Shown here piece by piece: positions 50,085 through 63,298 of a stretch of 64,000 nucleotides of DNA. Position 1 is the first letter of the stretch. Every line of letters starts with the position of its first letter. The translations under genes were made by a program, and so were the position numbers. The notes beneath the pieces were generated by a model that had not been told where the DNA came from, ran no database searches, and saw only the letters and a program-made list of their open reading frames with translations. The DNA comes from Sisyra terminalis (Eukaryota; Arthropoda; Insecta; Neuroptera; Sisyridae), in NCBI GenBank assembly GCA_958496175.1, contig OY292278.1, forward strand, positions 4,774,001 to 4,838,000, read 5' to 3'.

Positions 50085-50720
50085 TTTAATTAGCAATCAG
50101 TTTGTGCAAACTATGGGCTAATGAGATTTTTTTTCTGTTGTTTAGTTCTGGTACTTCTTCTAATTCACAAATAGGAAAGGTATAGATTGTGCAAAATCGA
50201 ATCTTAAGATTAAATACAGATGCCCAGTGGTACGTCGGTAACTATTCCATGCATAAAGACCTATGGAAGATGTTCCACTGGGAACTTCTTCAACAAACCA
50301 TTTGGAGCTCAAGAGCTCCAGCCCAGACATCTCATTAGCCCATAGTTTGCACAAACTGACTTAAAAATTGCATAGGTACAAGATGTAATGCAAAACACTT
50401 ATTTAATCCAGGATTAAGTAAATAAATTCCTGGATTAAGTAAGTGTTTTGCATTACATCTTGTACCTGTGCAATTTTCAGGTCTTTTTTTATTTAATTAG
50501 CAACCAATTTGTGCAAACTATGGGCTAATGAGATGTCTGGGCTGGAGCTCTTGAGCTCCAAATGGTTTGTTGTAGAAGTTCCCAATGGACCATCTTCTTT
50601 AGGTCTTTATGTATGGAATAGTTACCAACGTACCACTGGGCATCTGTATTTAATCTTAAGATTCAATTTTGCACAAACTGTACCATTCCGATTTGTGAAT
50701 TAGAAGAAGAACCAGAACTA
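50085..50720. repeat. Foldback element, ~280-bp arms
   Basis: Arms about 50140-50411 and 50430-50720 are inverted copies of high identity ('gcaaactatgggctaatgag', 'gagctcaagagctcc', 'accactgggcatctgtattt'). A third partial copy of the arm end is at 50085-50140. The loop has 'ccaggatt' and 'cctgg'. Confidence 0.9.
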
Positions 50721-51236
50721 ATCAACAGAAAATCTGTTGTGTATTGGTACCTATATCATTTTTTCTTCCAAATATTGAAGTTTAAACAATTCTTGTTTCA
50801 GAATTTCCAAAATTGTGGACAAAATTAAAAAAAAGGTTGAGAAACAACACCGCTTTTTAATTTCAGCAATGTTTGATGAAGAATTTGCTTTGTCTTACGT
50901 AATTGTTTATCGATGATTTTCTCAGTTTAAATTAAGCAATACGAATCAAATAGTACGACAGGTAAGTACTTTAGGAAAATTCAAAAAAATGGGATGAATA
51001 ATCGAGAAATTAAATTTCAGGAAATATATATTTGAGTCTGGAAAAGTTGTTCCCAAAGACAACATTGTGATATGATTAAAACCTAGATTCATTGTGGCAT
51101 TCTAGAATATAATCGGAAGTTAATTGAGGATTGGGCAATGATTTAAATCCATTCAAAGTAACCAAAGATTCAGCAGCTGACGAGAAAACAGGAAGATAGT
51201 TTGAATGTTCACATAATAAGTTCATTTTTGTCACAA
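50721..51236. other. AT-rich spacer between two palindromes
   Basis: No recognised gene; some short coding-like runs (about 51160-51200) are too brief to assign. Confidence 0.35.
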
Positions 51237-53222
51237 AATTAAACAATTATTGAGGGAAACTAAGCAAATTTTTGTCCGAAAAGCAGGGGGATTTGTGTTG
51301 AAGAAAATTGGATATCTTGTCTTCCATTTCACTAATGAATCAGATTACAATTTTCTTTGATTACCAATTTCAAAACTTAAGAAAATAAGTTTTCTTTTAC
51401 ACTCTGTTTCACGGTATTATCTTAATCTTTAAGAACTGGAATCTTCGGAAAATAAATGCATATGTATCGATAGAATTTTTTACTTTGAAATGAGCTTTGA
51501 AAGCTTTTTCAGTACCTGAAAAATCTATACAAAATTATTTATTCTATTTATAATGTAGATTACAAAATTGGTGACAATGGTTTACAAGAAGTTATTACAG
51601 AATTGACTCAAAATTTTCCTTTAAGAATGTTGGAGTTACCAGGAATAAAGGCTAATTTTCTAATTTAAGATAGGAAATATCTTATTGCCTAAGAGTTAAA
51701 TTTATTCCTTTTGAAAAGTAGTATAATCTAAAATTTGATTTTCCAAATAAATTCATTTTCCAAAGAAATAAAACGGTTGTTTTCTAGCCCTTAATTGTCT
51801 TGCTAAAACCTAAAGCACTTCATAGATAAAATTTTATAGAAAAATGATCCTTTACATTTATTTTTAAGCAACAAGAGCTTTTGAGTTCTGAAGGGGAAGT
51901 GAATACAAATATTTTTTAATTTTTAGAAATTGTTATATTATCAGGATTAGTTGTAGAAGTTCTACTGTACTAGGAAAATAAAAATAGAGTCCAAATAATT
52001 GTAAAGAATCATTGTTTTCTACAAAGGAATATATAACCAAAGTCTAAAATTATATCTAAGAGATGTTTTAGGTTTTACAAAGACAATTAAGGGCCAAAAA
52101 GCAACCGTTTTATTTCCTTGGAAAATGAATTTATTTCATATTTATCATTGATTCCGATCCTGTAGTTTATCTTCAATTTGTTGCAGTTCCAAGGATTGGA
52201 GGATCTTTTTTATTTTTAAATAATTATCACTTAGTTTATTACTGCTTTTTCCAGCGATTATAAATAACAGTTTAAATGCATAAAGAATAAGTTTATTTCT
52301 TAATTATCTAATATATATAATAATTTAAATTTACCAATGTACCGTAGTAATTTAAAACTAAATCAACATAAATGGCATTTTGTTGAAACTTATTCTTTAT
52401 GCATTTAAACTGTTATTTATAATCGCTGGAAAAAGCAGTAATAAACTAAGTGATAACTATTTAAAAATAAAAAAGATCCTCCAATCCTTGGAACTACAAC
52501 AAATTGAAGATAAACTACAGGATCGGAATCAATGATAAATGTGAAATTAATTCATTTTCCAAGGAAATAAAACGGTAACTTTTTGGCCCTCTTATATATA
52601 ATCTCTTAGATATAATTAGACTTTGGTTATATATTCCTTTGTAGAAAACAATGATCATTTACAATTATTTCTACTTTATTTTTATTTTCTTAGCACAGTA
52701 GAATTTCGACAACTAATAAGTACATTGATAAATTTAAATTATTGTACATAAAATAATTAAGGAATAAAATTAACCCTTAGGCAATAAGTTGTTTCAAATC
52801 CTGAATTAGATTACAGGCTTTAATTCCTGACAATTTCAACATTCTTAAAGAAAAAAATTTAGTCAATTTTTAAAATTGTAGTCTCTAATTTTGTAATCAA
52901 CATTATAAGTACAATTGGTAACTCTGTATAAACTTTTCAGGTACTGAAAAAGCTTTCAAAGCTCTGGTCAAATTAAAATATTCTATCGATATATATGCAT
53001 TCATTTTCCGGAAGTTCCAGTTGTAAAAGATTAAGATAATATCGTAAATGAGAAAGTACATGAAAACTTATTTCCTCTAGTTATAAAATTGGCAATCATA
53101 GACATTTGTAATCTGATGCATTGATGAAATGGAAGACAGGATGTTTAATTTTCTCGTCAACATAAATTCCTCCTGCTTTCCGAAAAAAAATTGATTTATT
53201 ACCCTCTATAATTGTTAACTTT
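51237..53222. repeat. Very long palindrome (~2 kb), family D
   Basis: Left arm 51237-52293, right arm 52386-53222, loop about 92 bp. Matching landmarks from outside in: 'acaattattgaggg', 'gtcttccatttca', 'gaaagctttttcagtacctg', 'aaataaaacggtt', 'gattccgatcctgtagttta', 'aacagtttaaatgcataaag'. The left arm is longer because it contains its own internal inverted copy (about 51733-51850 against 52020-52140). The inner arm resembles 1-330. Confidence 0.88.
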
Positions 53223-55625
53223 AACTCAAATCAATTAGCATTTCCCCTGGTCTTTAACTTATCAAAATTGTTCTGTATTTTCTTGGTCCATTCCAATTTT
53301 TCAATTCGGAATACATCCAAAGGATGCTACTGAAATGGACGGTGGGAAATTGATTGGAAACTATTAATTAATTTTGGTCTTTATTGTAAAATTTGAGCTA
53401 TTAACAGCTGTTAACAAATAAAAGTTTTAGCTTACTTTAAACTATAAACGAACAGATAAAAAACCCATATATTGCAAAACAATAAAACTTAATATAGATA
53501 TAAGTTACGTGACAGTTTTGTGGTTCATACCGAACCAAATACATCAATAAATTATGCAACAAAAATTGAAAAACATTAAAACCATAATAATGGACCCATT
53601 CGAAAGCTATTAATGGAGACAAAGCATAATTTAAAACTTATAAATATTTTATGTTAACAGATAAAGAAATAAACTTCCATAATGGTTCACACCATATTGG
53701 GCCAAATAAAACACTTAGATTTAAGTTCTGAGCAAAAATTACTGGTCTCAAAGTCTAATTTAATGGCAAAGAAGAAAATATTCATCATATTCATGCATTT
53801 TATGGTTTCATTTCATATATATTTGCCAAGAATGTCTCGACAGTTTTTTTTTCGTTAACTGTTGACTTAATGTGGATAATAGAAACCGAAAAATTATACA
53901 ATGTTAACACTCATTTTTAAGTGTTTAATATATGGCCAATGCTATTTGAGATGTTCAAATGTCCTCCCTCTAAGTTGCTAATTAGTAATAAAGAAAAGTA
54001 TAAGTGTGAATTTTAGAGCCTACATATAGTCATTGCGAAATGTGACCATATGTGAACCGTGTAAGAGGAAACGTCAATACTTTTTTCTGGTCAAATCTAT
54101 TGAGAGAAATTTTGGAAGATGATTATTATGCACTTTTTTTTTCTCTGCACAACTCCATATAAAGGAGTTTGTTAAATTGAAAATGGAAGAAGACGTAGAT
54201 TTATGATCCATCAAAAAAACGACTTTTCAATTTGTTTAAAATATTATTTTTCAAATGCAGAATTATTTAACATTTACTGGAAAGAAAATATTTCATAGAT
54301 AATAACATATCAATTAAGAAAATTCAGTGCTAACTACATAGCGAAAATAACTTCAATTTAACGAAGAAAACTCCTTAAAGTGAAGAAATTTATAAGGGTT
54401 ATATTGTTACCCTTATATTGAAACACTATAAAATATAGCTACCACTTTCATTAGCGAAATAATACGTCATTATTGAGGTCCAAACACTTATACGTACAAT
54501 GGAATTCTTAGAAAAGTTGTACATTAGTTTGAATGGATTGTCTTTATGTTGTTTAACTCTTGAGTGGCTTTTAAATTTTCAAATTGTAAACACGGAAAGT
54601 AAAAGAAAGACTTTGTGTATTGACTAAAAACTGTCACTGATTCACACGATAGAAAAGGAAGAAAAAAATGATCCAAAGGAGTGAAATTTGATGATCTACT
54701 TAGTGTTAAACTGATATCAAACCATCCGAAGGATGACTTGAAAAGTTTGGACAATGTCAATCTCGGTAAAGTGCATGGAAGTGCACTAAACGTCGATAGT
54801 TTCTCGTGACTCAAAAGTGTATAGTACAGTGGTGAAAGTGAAATTTATGAGACCCCCAAAAGTATGAAGATGCCAATTTTATTATTCATCGGTAGATTAG
54901 GTCCCAAGATTTCAACCAAAAAAAAAAAATGTTTTCATTATACATTTGAACCATGCTAGATATAAATATAACTGAGGATATTTCCTACAAAAAAGATTCT
55001 TTGATAATTTCATGTATGTACCAAAATTAACGTGAAAATGATGGTAGAAAACATACAAAAATTAAACATTCAAAAATTAGTTTACCATTTGTAGATATTT
55101 CTTGAAATTATTGGCATTTTAGGACAAATTACAAGCCAAATGATTTCTTTGTGAGCTATTTTTCCTTATCGAGGAAAGTTCCAAAAATCAATAGATTTTC
55201 AATAGTTTTTCATTTCATATATTGAAGAATTAAATTAAAATTTCGTCTATCAAAAACTAACTACAGGATCAAAATATACTTTCTAAGACATTGAATTTTT
55301 AATCATAAAGCTTTCGAGATTTATTAGATATCTCGTAATTTTAATTTGGGTCCATTAAGATTGAATTTTATCAGTGAAAAATCTCCAATGATAAATATAA
55401 TAGTTCTTGTTTTTTTTTTTACTTTTCAAGGGCAATATTCTAGAAATCTCATGATTTATGGCGATCCCAAGTGTAAGGGATTAAAAATTAGCATTTTAAT
55501 ATGTTTTCAATTTGTACAAATTTTTTATAACATTTTAAATATTTATAAATTTGAACATAACAATGACCATGTATTACATAAAATTTTAAAGTTAAATAAT
55601 GCGGTGGTAAATTTTAGATTTCCAA
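53223..55625. other. AT-rich spacer, nothing recognised
   Basis: No gene recognised. A short plus-strand run near 54680-54790 looks coding-like but has no family match and no start or splice context. Confidence 0.35.
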
Positions 55626-55634
55626 TATATACAT

Positions 55635-57004
55635 TAGGGTGGGTCAGAAAAATCGATTATTTTTTTTTACAAGTGACACGGAAAAATGGGTTGTTAGACA
55701 CCTTAAAAAAATGCTCACCAAAAAATATGAGCTCTTAATTTTAATAGGAAGACCCTCCGCATCGCAGTTTTGTATTTTTTTCTCAGTCCAATAGAAAAAA
55801 ATTCATACCTCATCATTTATCGATTGTACAGAAAAATGTTCTGAAAGTTTTTTTTAGGAAATTTAATGCTCTACAAAAAAGGTATTCTATATTTTTTCCG
55901 TAAGCCTCACCATTTGAAAGATATTAAGGATTTAATTTTGATTATTTTGAGACAAATTTCATTTTTGTTTATGAATTTTATAACTCGACAATAAATGACT
56001 CTTATACAATGCGTAATACAAATTTTTGTTGGAAATTAACTGCTCTATAAAAATGGTTTCTTATGTTTTGGCGATTAAATTAACCCTTCAAAAGATATTC
56101 ATCATCAAACTTTCATGTGTACGGATTTTAAAAGTTTTTGATGAGATATTCGAATAATTTCGAATTAATAAAAAAAAAAATTACCCAACTTGCAACAAAA
56201 ACTTGTTTGAAAATTGAAATAAAAAACTTTTTTATAACTAATTGGACATTGTTTTTCTCTAATAATGAAATATATCATAATATATGTATAATGAAAACTT
56301 TACTTTTTTTATTAATAAATATTTAACTAAGCGATAAATAATGTACAATTTATTTTTTTTAAATGGAGACAAATATACTTAAGCATAAAAAAACTAACTT
56401 GAAAAATATTTTGAAGTTTCTCACAGTTGATAAAAACTAAAATTCGTGTAAATTTTCTCAAAAATTATAAATTGAATTGAAATTTTTCGAATATCTCATC
56501 AAAAAACTTTTAAAATTCGTACTCATGAAAGTTTGACGATGAATATCTTTTGAACGGTTAATTTAATCGCCAAAACATAAGAAACCATTTTTATAGAGCA
56601 GTTAATATCCAACAAAAATTTGTATTGCACATTGTATAAGAGTCATTTCTTGTCGAGTTATAAAATTCATAAATAAAAATGAAATTTGTCTTAAAATAAT
56701 CAAAATTAAATCCTTAATATCTTTCAAATGGTGAGGCTTACGGAAAAAATATAGAATACCTTTTTTGTAGAGCATTAAATTTCCTAAAAAATTCTTTCAG
56801 AACATTTTTCTGTACAATCGATAAATGATAAGGTATGAATTGTTTTCTATTGGACTGAGAAAAAAATACAAAACTGCGATGCGGAGGATCTTCCTATTAA
56901 TATTAAGAGCTCATACTTGGCGAGAATTTTTTTAAGGTGTCTAGCAACCCATTTTTCCGCGTCACTTGTAAAAAAAAAAATAATCGATTTTTTTGACCCA
57001 CCCT
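55635..57004. mobile_element. Foldback element family B, ~1.37 kb, with 9-bp flanking repeats
   Basis: Ends AGGGTGGGTCAGAAAAATCG and complement (57004 inward). The arms run about 55635-56165 and 56470-57004 with ~300 bp between. Flanking direct repeats TATATACAT at 55626-55634 and 57005-57013 (the left end has one extra T). Interior words 'tttttgtagagcattaaatt' and 'agctcttaat' tie it to the 36-kb repeat. No transposase. Confidence 0.87.
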
Positions 57005-57229
57005 TATATACATATCGATGGTATCGAGATTCCCGTGGTCGTATATGAAGATATTGACAACTTTGGCACCAATTGGAGAAGAAATTGATAAATCTAAGAA
57101 ATGCATTTCCAAAAATGAAATATCTTGCAACCTAAAATGCATAATGGAAGGATTAACGATAAGTGTTTCAACAAATTAAGATAAAGTACTTTTTTGTTAT
57201 AAATAAAGAATAAGGCTGTTAATCTTACA

Positions 57230-58210
57230 TCTTTATCTCCCATTGCAGATGCAGTTGGACAACATTGATACAAAACTTAATGGTTGTCGAATGATTTACC
57301 ACCAGATAATTAGGGGTGGAAAAAGGATAAATTTTAATCTCAGCTGTGATAATACAGCCACCAATTCCACTAGACATTTTAAAAATGAGTTTTTATAACT
57401 CTAAAAAGGGTTCCCGGAAATTTATTCATACAAAAAAGCTTGCGGGATTTGTAGAGAACAATAATGTACAAAGAGTCCTCCCGTTGATGCTGTAGAAAGC
57501 GACAGGGATGAAGATATATCATCAGAAAGGGATGAAAATTAATAAAGTTGATAACCGAATAAATTTTTAAAATTTAAAGAAGAAAAAACTCTCCAAAGAT
57601 CATACCACAGTGCAAGTCGCTGCTTTTATAAATGGTATCGGAAAATATAAATTAATGGTCATAGAGTATTTCAAAAACATTGAATAATTGCCAGTCTCCT
57701 ATAAAGTGAAAACATCAACCTGGATGACCTGAAAATCAACCTGATCAATCTGAAAATGGGATGTAGAATTAAAAGGACTGAAAATTCCGCTCAATCCTCG
57801 AACTTTCGAAACATAAAACTAACATTTTTCTCAGCTAGAATAACTAGTCCTTTACTACCAATAGATCAAAGCGAAGTTAAAAGTCTCAGAAGTCACCACA
57901 GAAAGAAACTTTTCATGAAGGTAAAACTTCTTTTAATATGTACAGCATTAATTAATAAATATTAATAGTTCAACCCTCTTATTGTCATGCAGGACTTTGT
58001 ACCGGTTCTGAACCTGGAGATGAACCTAAATTCGAAAGTGAAGATGATCTACCATCAACAGTTCGAAATGTGACAAAATTTTACTGAAAATTACGAGAAC
58101 TTCAGTCATTTGATAAAGAAACTCTTGATTTAGTGAAGAAATAGATGATATAGAACTACCACCAAGTATTACACAAATTTTGACTCAAAATTAGAAAAAA
58201 TATTTTTATT
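57230..58210 (+). pseudogene. Possible decayed coding sequence, unidentified
   Basis: Several short frames look protein-like: an acidic segment VESDRDEDISSERDEN at about 57490-57540, and GDEPKFESEDDLPSTVRNV at about 58015-58075. These are interrupted by many stops and shifts. It could be a relic of a transposase or other gene; no family can be named. Confidence 0.25.
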
Positions 58211-60425
58211 CAACCAAGACGATTTCACTGTACCTATTCAAAGATAAAAATAAAACATTGGCATAATAAAAAAACGACAACCAAAAAATAACAGATAAAT
58301 AATTTTGTTCTGTAAATCTTCTTCACTTAAATCTAGTCAAATTTAAAACCACTTGTTCGTAAAATTATCTGGCTTTCTTTTACTCTTCGTTTAACAAAAA
58401 AAAAAACTCTTCATAACGTACTCTTTCTATTTATAGAGTTTACACGGAAGATTCGTAAATCCATATAAAAGAATTTGTACTTAATATTGTAGATGGTTTC
58501 AACCAGGAAGAGGACAGATTGAAGTCTTTAATTTATTAAAGGAAGGCCTTTTCCGACGTAAAGATTCTGGCCCAATAGTGGAGGAAACAATTCAAAGCCA
58601 CGAAAAACTAAATTTCTCGAGTGGAATACAGAAAAAATAAATTGTTTTTTTTTTTCGTTATATTTACTCATTATGAACTTTAACACCGATGCGTATATTT
58701 AAATTTTATACGAAATAAATTTTCCAAAAAACATTGAACACATTTATATTGTCTTTTCTCACATGCAAATTTTTGTGTTTGAACAAAAAAAAAAAATCGT
58801 TTTTAATTGCCCCATCTATACAAATAATAAGTAATTGTAAATACATTTTAACAAAAAACGTTATCACCTACAATATCTGGTTATTTGTTTATTATTTCGT
58901 ATTTTATTGAAAATAAGTATTTACAAATTGACGCAATGCGATTATAATCAATCATAAAAATTATTTTATTGTCTTTGGTTTGGCGTAATAATTATTTTTA
59001 TCATATGGTGAAATTTTTAGCCAGCGTTTCTGGGTTTGTATTTCATTAAAACGAATACAAATTTAGTGAATACGTGTACTACATAATGTAGATCTCAATG
59101 AAAATATTGTCAATGACTTCCTTCTGGAGTCTAAAGTCTAAAATTTAAAACTAAATTTCCCCGGATTAATTTCTTAATTCCCCGATTTAACTTTGTAAAA
59201 GTAAACTTTTCGAAATCGGTGAAAACCTTTTACAAAACTATCCTGTTATTCGTGGAATCAGATGGAATAATGAAATGTATGGAACAATTTGAATTTCCTT
59301 GAAAAAAAAATTTGTTATGTAGATAATATTTTTCAATTAATATCATTAGATATGAAAATTCTATCATTTATATCACGTAATCTCCTTCTTCAATCTTGTC
59401 CCTTTGAACCCATAAGATAAAATAGCCAAATAATTAAATGTTATAATAAACAATCATTAAAAACCAATTTATCTAATTATCTTAGTTAAAATTTTCAGCC
59501 TATTAGGTAATTATATTTTCTCGTTGGACCAAAAATTTTGTTATTATTTATTTCAGGTGTATGCTGATAGATGCGTTCATATTTCGACCAAAATATATTT
59601 GTTGTTTATGTGAGAAAATATGATAATATCAGTAATTACCATAATTTGTCTGAAATATGTATGAAACGTAAATGATTATGACAGAACAAATTAAGCATTT
59701 ATTAGGCAATAATTCATTGAAAGAATTTTATTCGACCAATACACTGAAATGATTGATGAGTACCACAATCGATTTTGTTCTAGGTTCTTCGAATTAAACT
59801 CCCGTGTTTCTTCCGGGAATAAATGTTTAAAGTATGCCACGTTGTTGCAGGGCTGGAAAAAAACCCAGGAACTCTTGCGTGTGTCGTGAACAATACCCCA
59901 GCTTGTTGGGGCTTAAATTGTTTGCAATTTGCTGGTTTTACAAAGAGAAATGAAGCTTTTTTTTCCCGTTTGGAATTGAAAAACGAAACAGCTCTATAGT
60001 CGCGTGGTGAATTGTGTAAGTGGTTGGTGCATTGGCATAAATTATAAACGAGTCCTCGGTATCATAAGAACAAAGAAGCAATCGTGAACTAATTCCTGTA
60101 AATTCACCTTTCGAGCTCACCTTATTCGAAATAGACACGCACACGTGCGGGGTGAACACTGTTCTGCATCAGGGGGGTTGAAAAATTTTCAACCCCATCC
60201 TCCATGTACAACAACGTGGCTTGTTTTCCCAATGATATGTTTCAAATTCTACATTTGCTAATTGGTCGTTGATAAAACCATATTCATTGCCTAACAATAA
60301 CGAAAAGTTCATCGATTTCTTTCACTACGGAAAAAAAGATACAACCATCAAGTTAATTATTCATAAATTCCTTTAAATTTCATGAATTCTTTTCAATATT
60401 TTCAAGTCTTTCCAACGCATAGACC

Positions 60426-60471
60426 GTATAGGCAACCAGTACATCAACTATGCAGAACTAGTTGCCTATAC
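60426..60471. repeat. Hairpin, 15-bp stem
   Basis: gtataggcaaccagt pairs with actagttgcctatac with a single mismatch; loop of 16 bases. Confidence 0.65.
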
Positions 60472-63261
60472 ACTAAATCTATAAAAAACTTAAAACCCCA
60501 GTAACAAAATTGATATCCTACTAAAGTATTTCAAGTTTAAATATATTGACCAACCTTAAAATTGAAAGTGACACAATTTAATCACACAATTTTCCACCCT
60601 TATCAATAATTCATTTTATAATTTACAAACGAAAGTTAAACTTTTCCAAACTATGTTTCCATTCTCAACCCTTAATCACTTTCTCCGGCAAAACTTATGA
60701 CAATTCCCATCCTGAAATTTTCATATTCGATTAATATTTCAAAAGTGTATATTGCACTCTTTATTTACCACCACCACCACCCTCCACCCCTTACATTGGC
60801 GGCGGCCACGTCATCTTGGAAATTCCCAAAGAATTTCCCTCGCAACTAAATTAATAATTAATGTCGAAGTCAACGCCGCTGTTGGTATTTCGTCCTTTCT
60901 CTTCCTTGACCTTCCTTGGCCTTTACTCCTCTTAAACAATGGAAATTCTAAGAAAGTAAAAACAAAAAAAGGATAATTAAAGGAAATTGAAATAAAAAAA
61001 AAAACTTTTTAGGCAAATTGTATTTGTTTTATTTTCCTATGTATGAATCAATATTAATATTAAATAAATCCGATATTTAGAACACTGTTGGTCATTCCAC
61101 TTTGTCATCATTTTTCATTTTCACCATAGAAAATGAAAATTATTTTTCCAATTATATTTTCACTTTTAATTCAAAATTCTTTGGTTCATTCATATATCTA
61201 TATATATATTAACATTATTACTATTATAGGAAAGTAGAGCGCGCGATATACATATATTTTAATGAGGTACATGCGAAAATACGTCATACAGTAAATTATT
61301 AATCAATATTTAAATATAATATTAACAATTTCTCCCTTAACAAGTAAAAATATATTAGTTCTCTATAATTATTTGACGGACATTGAAATAGGCAACTTGG
61401 TGAAGCTAAATATTACGTTTTTAATTTTACAGCCCAAAAATAATTCATCCCTTCGTAAATATTGTGCGAAACATTAAAAGATACCAATCTTCTTTAAAAA
61501 CGTTAAACGTCTACGATTCAATGAATGTAAATTATCGATTTGATAGTGCGTTACAGGTGAAAACATTGATTGAAACTTTTCGAGGGTTCAACCCTCAAAA
61601 TTTAAGGGTGGACGTGGACCAGAAGACGAAACAATAGTTAAATTTGTGACAACCAAGAAAATTTATCGATAAAACTGCAAAAATTTTGTTCTAAAAGAGC
61701 TTTACAAAAGTTTTTTTTTTGGAAAACTAGGAGAATCGATGGTTTCAGTGGAAAAAGTCGAGCTTTTATAAAGATTTAATTCTTTTAAGTACCATTGACA
61801 TTCAAATTTTCATGTTATTTAAATTTTTTTTTAAATTAAAACCATTTTTTAAATTGGTACTACTAATTAGTGGAGGAGAAGAAGAGTAGAAGTAAATATT
61901 TTCTTGATCCCTCGTATTTAGACAATCCTAGTAATTTTCTTTAAATAAGAAGAACCCCCCAAAGTTTTTCTTTACTGGTAATCCATTCTAACTTAAAAAT
62001 AATTGGGAACCCCTTTTTATTCGGTCTACATATCCACAACACGTAAATTCATTCAATTTTAATTAACTTTTAAATAATAAACCCTTCAAATAAACTTTAA
62101 GGGGTCTGTTACTATAGAGACTTGAAATTAACAACAAAAATATTCTCAAATTATCATTAAAATTTCATACAATTCTATCAAATTTCAAATCAATAAAATT
62201 TAAGAATGAACCAATCAAAAAGACGAATATTATTTCATCACAAAGCTTTTTTTTAAACAATTGTAAACTCGCTAGCCATTGTTAGTTAAGCTTAAAGCTC
62301 TGTAATTTATATAATGACACAGCAAACTAGAACAAATGAATAAAAGGGGTTGCGACTAGGAAATGAATGGAAAAACCTTGAAAAGCTCGAATCTCATTTT
62401 GACGCATAACTGCGTTCAAGTGATTCCACAAGTTTTACGATGGGGGGATGGGGAAAACAATCGAGGGGTTTGTCACCCCCCAAAAATAGTTGCGTTCATA
62501 TTTCCTCGAACCCTCCAAATAATTTTTTCGTTGAAATTATGAAATATTTATGTTTTATATTCATTTTGTTTTGCCTTAAAATTTTTCTACTCTATGTCAA
62601 TAAAATGCACTTTTTCTCATCCCCCACGACTCATATCATGTCACGACATGCAAAAAAAAACCTCCGCATCAATAAAAAAGAATTAATAGTTCTTTCCGTA
62701 ACTATCCAACAAAAACTTTTAATTATTTTCCTGAATTATTCATAGTATATAATTTTTTTTAATTCTTCATTTCGAATACTTTTCTGGTCTGTAATTTATC
62801 AAATCGATAGTTTACGGTGTTTTTTTTTTCAATGAAACAAAGGGAAAACTAAGAAAAAACAATGATACTGTTCATTTTTTATTGAAAACATATTGGTTTT
62901 AAATTAAATTCTTTCATCTGGCTTATATGTTTCGTATCACAAAGTACTTGTTTTTTAAATGAACAATGAACACATTTATTTTATTTTTTTCAAAGCTTTT
63001 TAAAATATTTTCGACAAAACTTTTCTAGATTTCAATGTTTAAGCTGTTTTGCGTAAGCTTTTTGGTCCCTAAGACGTTCAAAAAAAAATGTTTACAAACG
63101 CCTTGAAAGTCATAAAAGCGAAACAATTTGAATGTTTAAAAAATATTAGAGGAGCTTTATCTACTTACAGTATATAAAAATTGTTAAGTTTAATAACTTT
63201 TGAACTGTTTGTTAAATATATTTAGTTAAATTAAGTTACTAAAGGTTTCACAAACGACCAA

Positions 63262-63298
63262 TTCTGTTGCACAAAGAAATCTGTAATTTGTGCAACAG
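63262..63298. repeat. Hairpin, perfect 12-bp stem
   Basis: ctgttgcacaaa and tttgtgcaacag separated by about 11 bases. Confidence 0.6.

Noticed and set aside
54524..54814. 96-codon minus-strand ORF
   Set aside because: No domain, no introns or promoter context; the opposite strand looks equally coding-like, so neither is supported.
63262..63298. 12-bp stem considered as microRNA precursor
   Set aside because: Stem too short and no extended pairing in the flanks.
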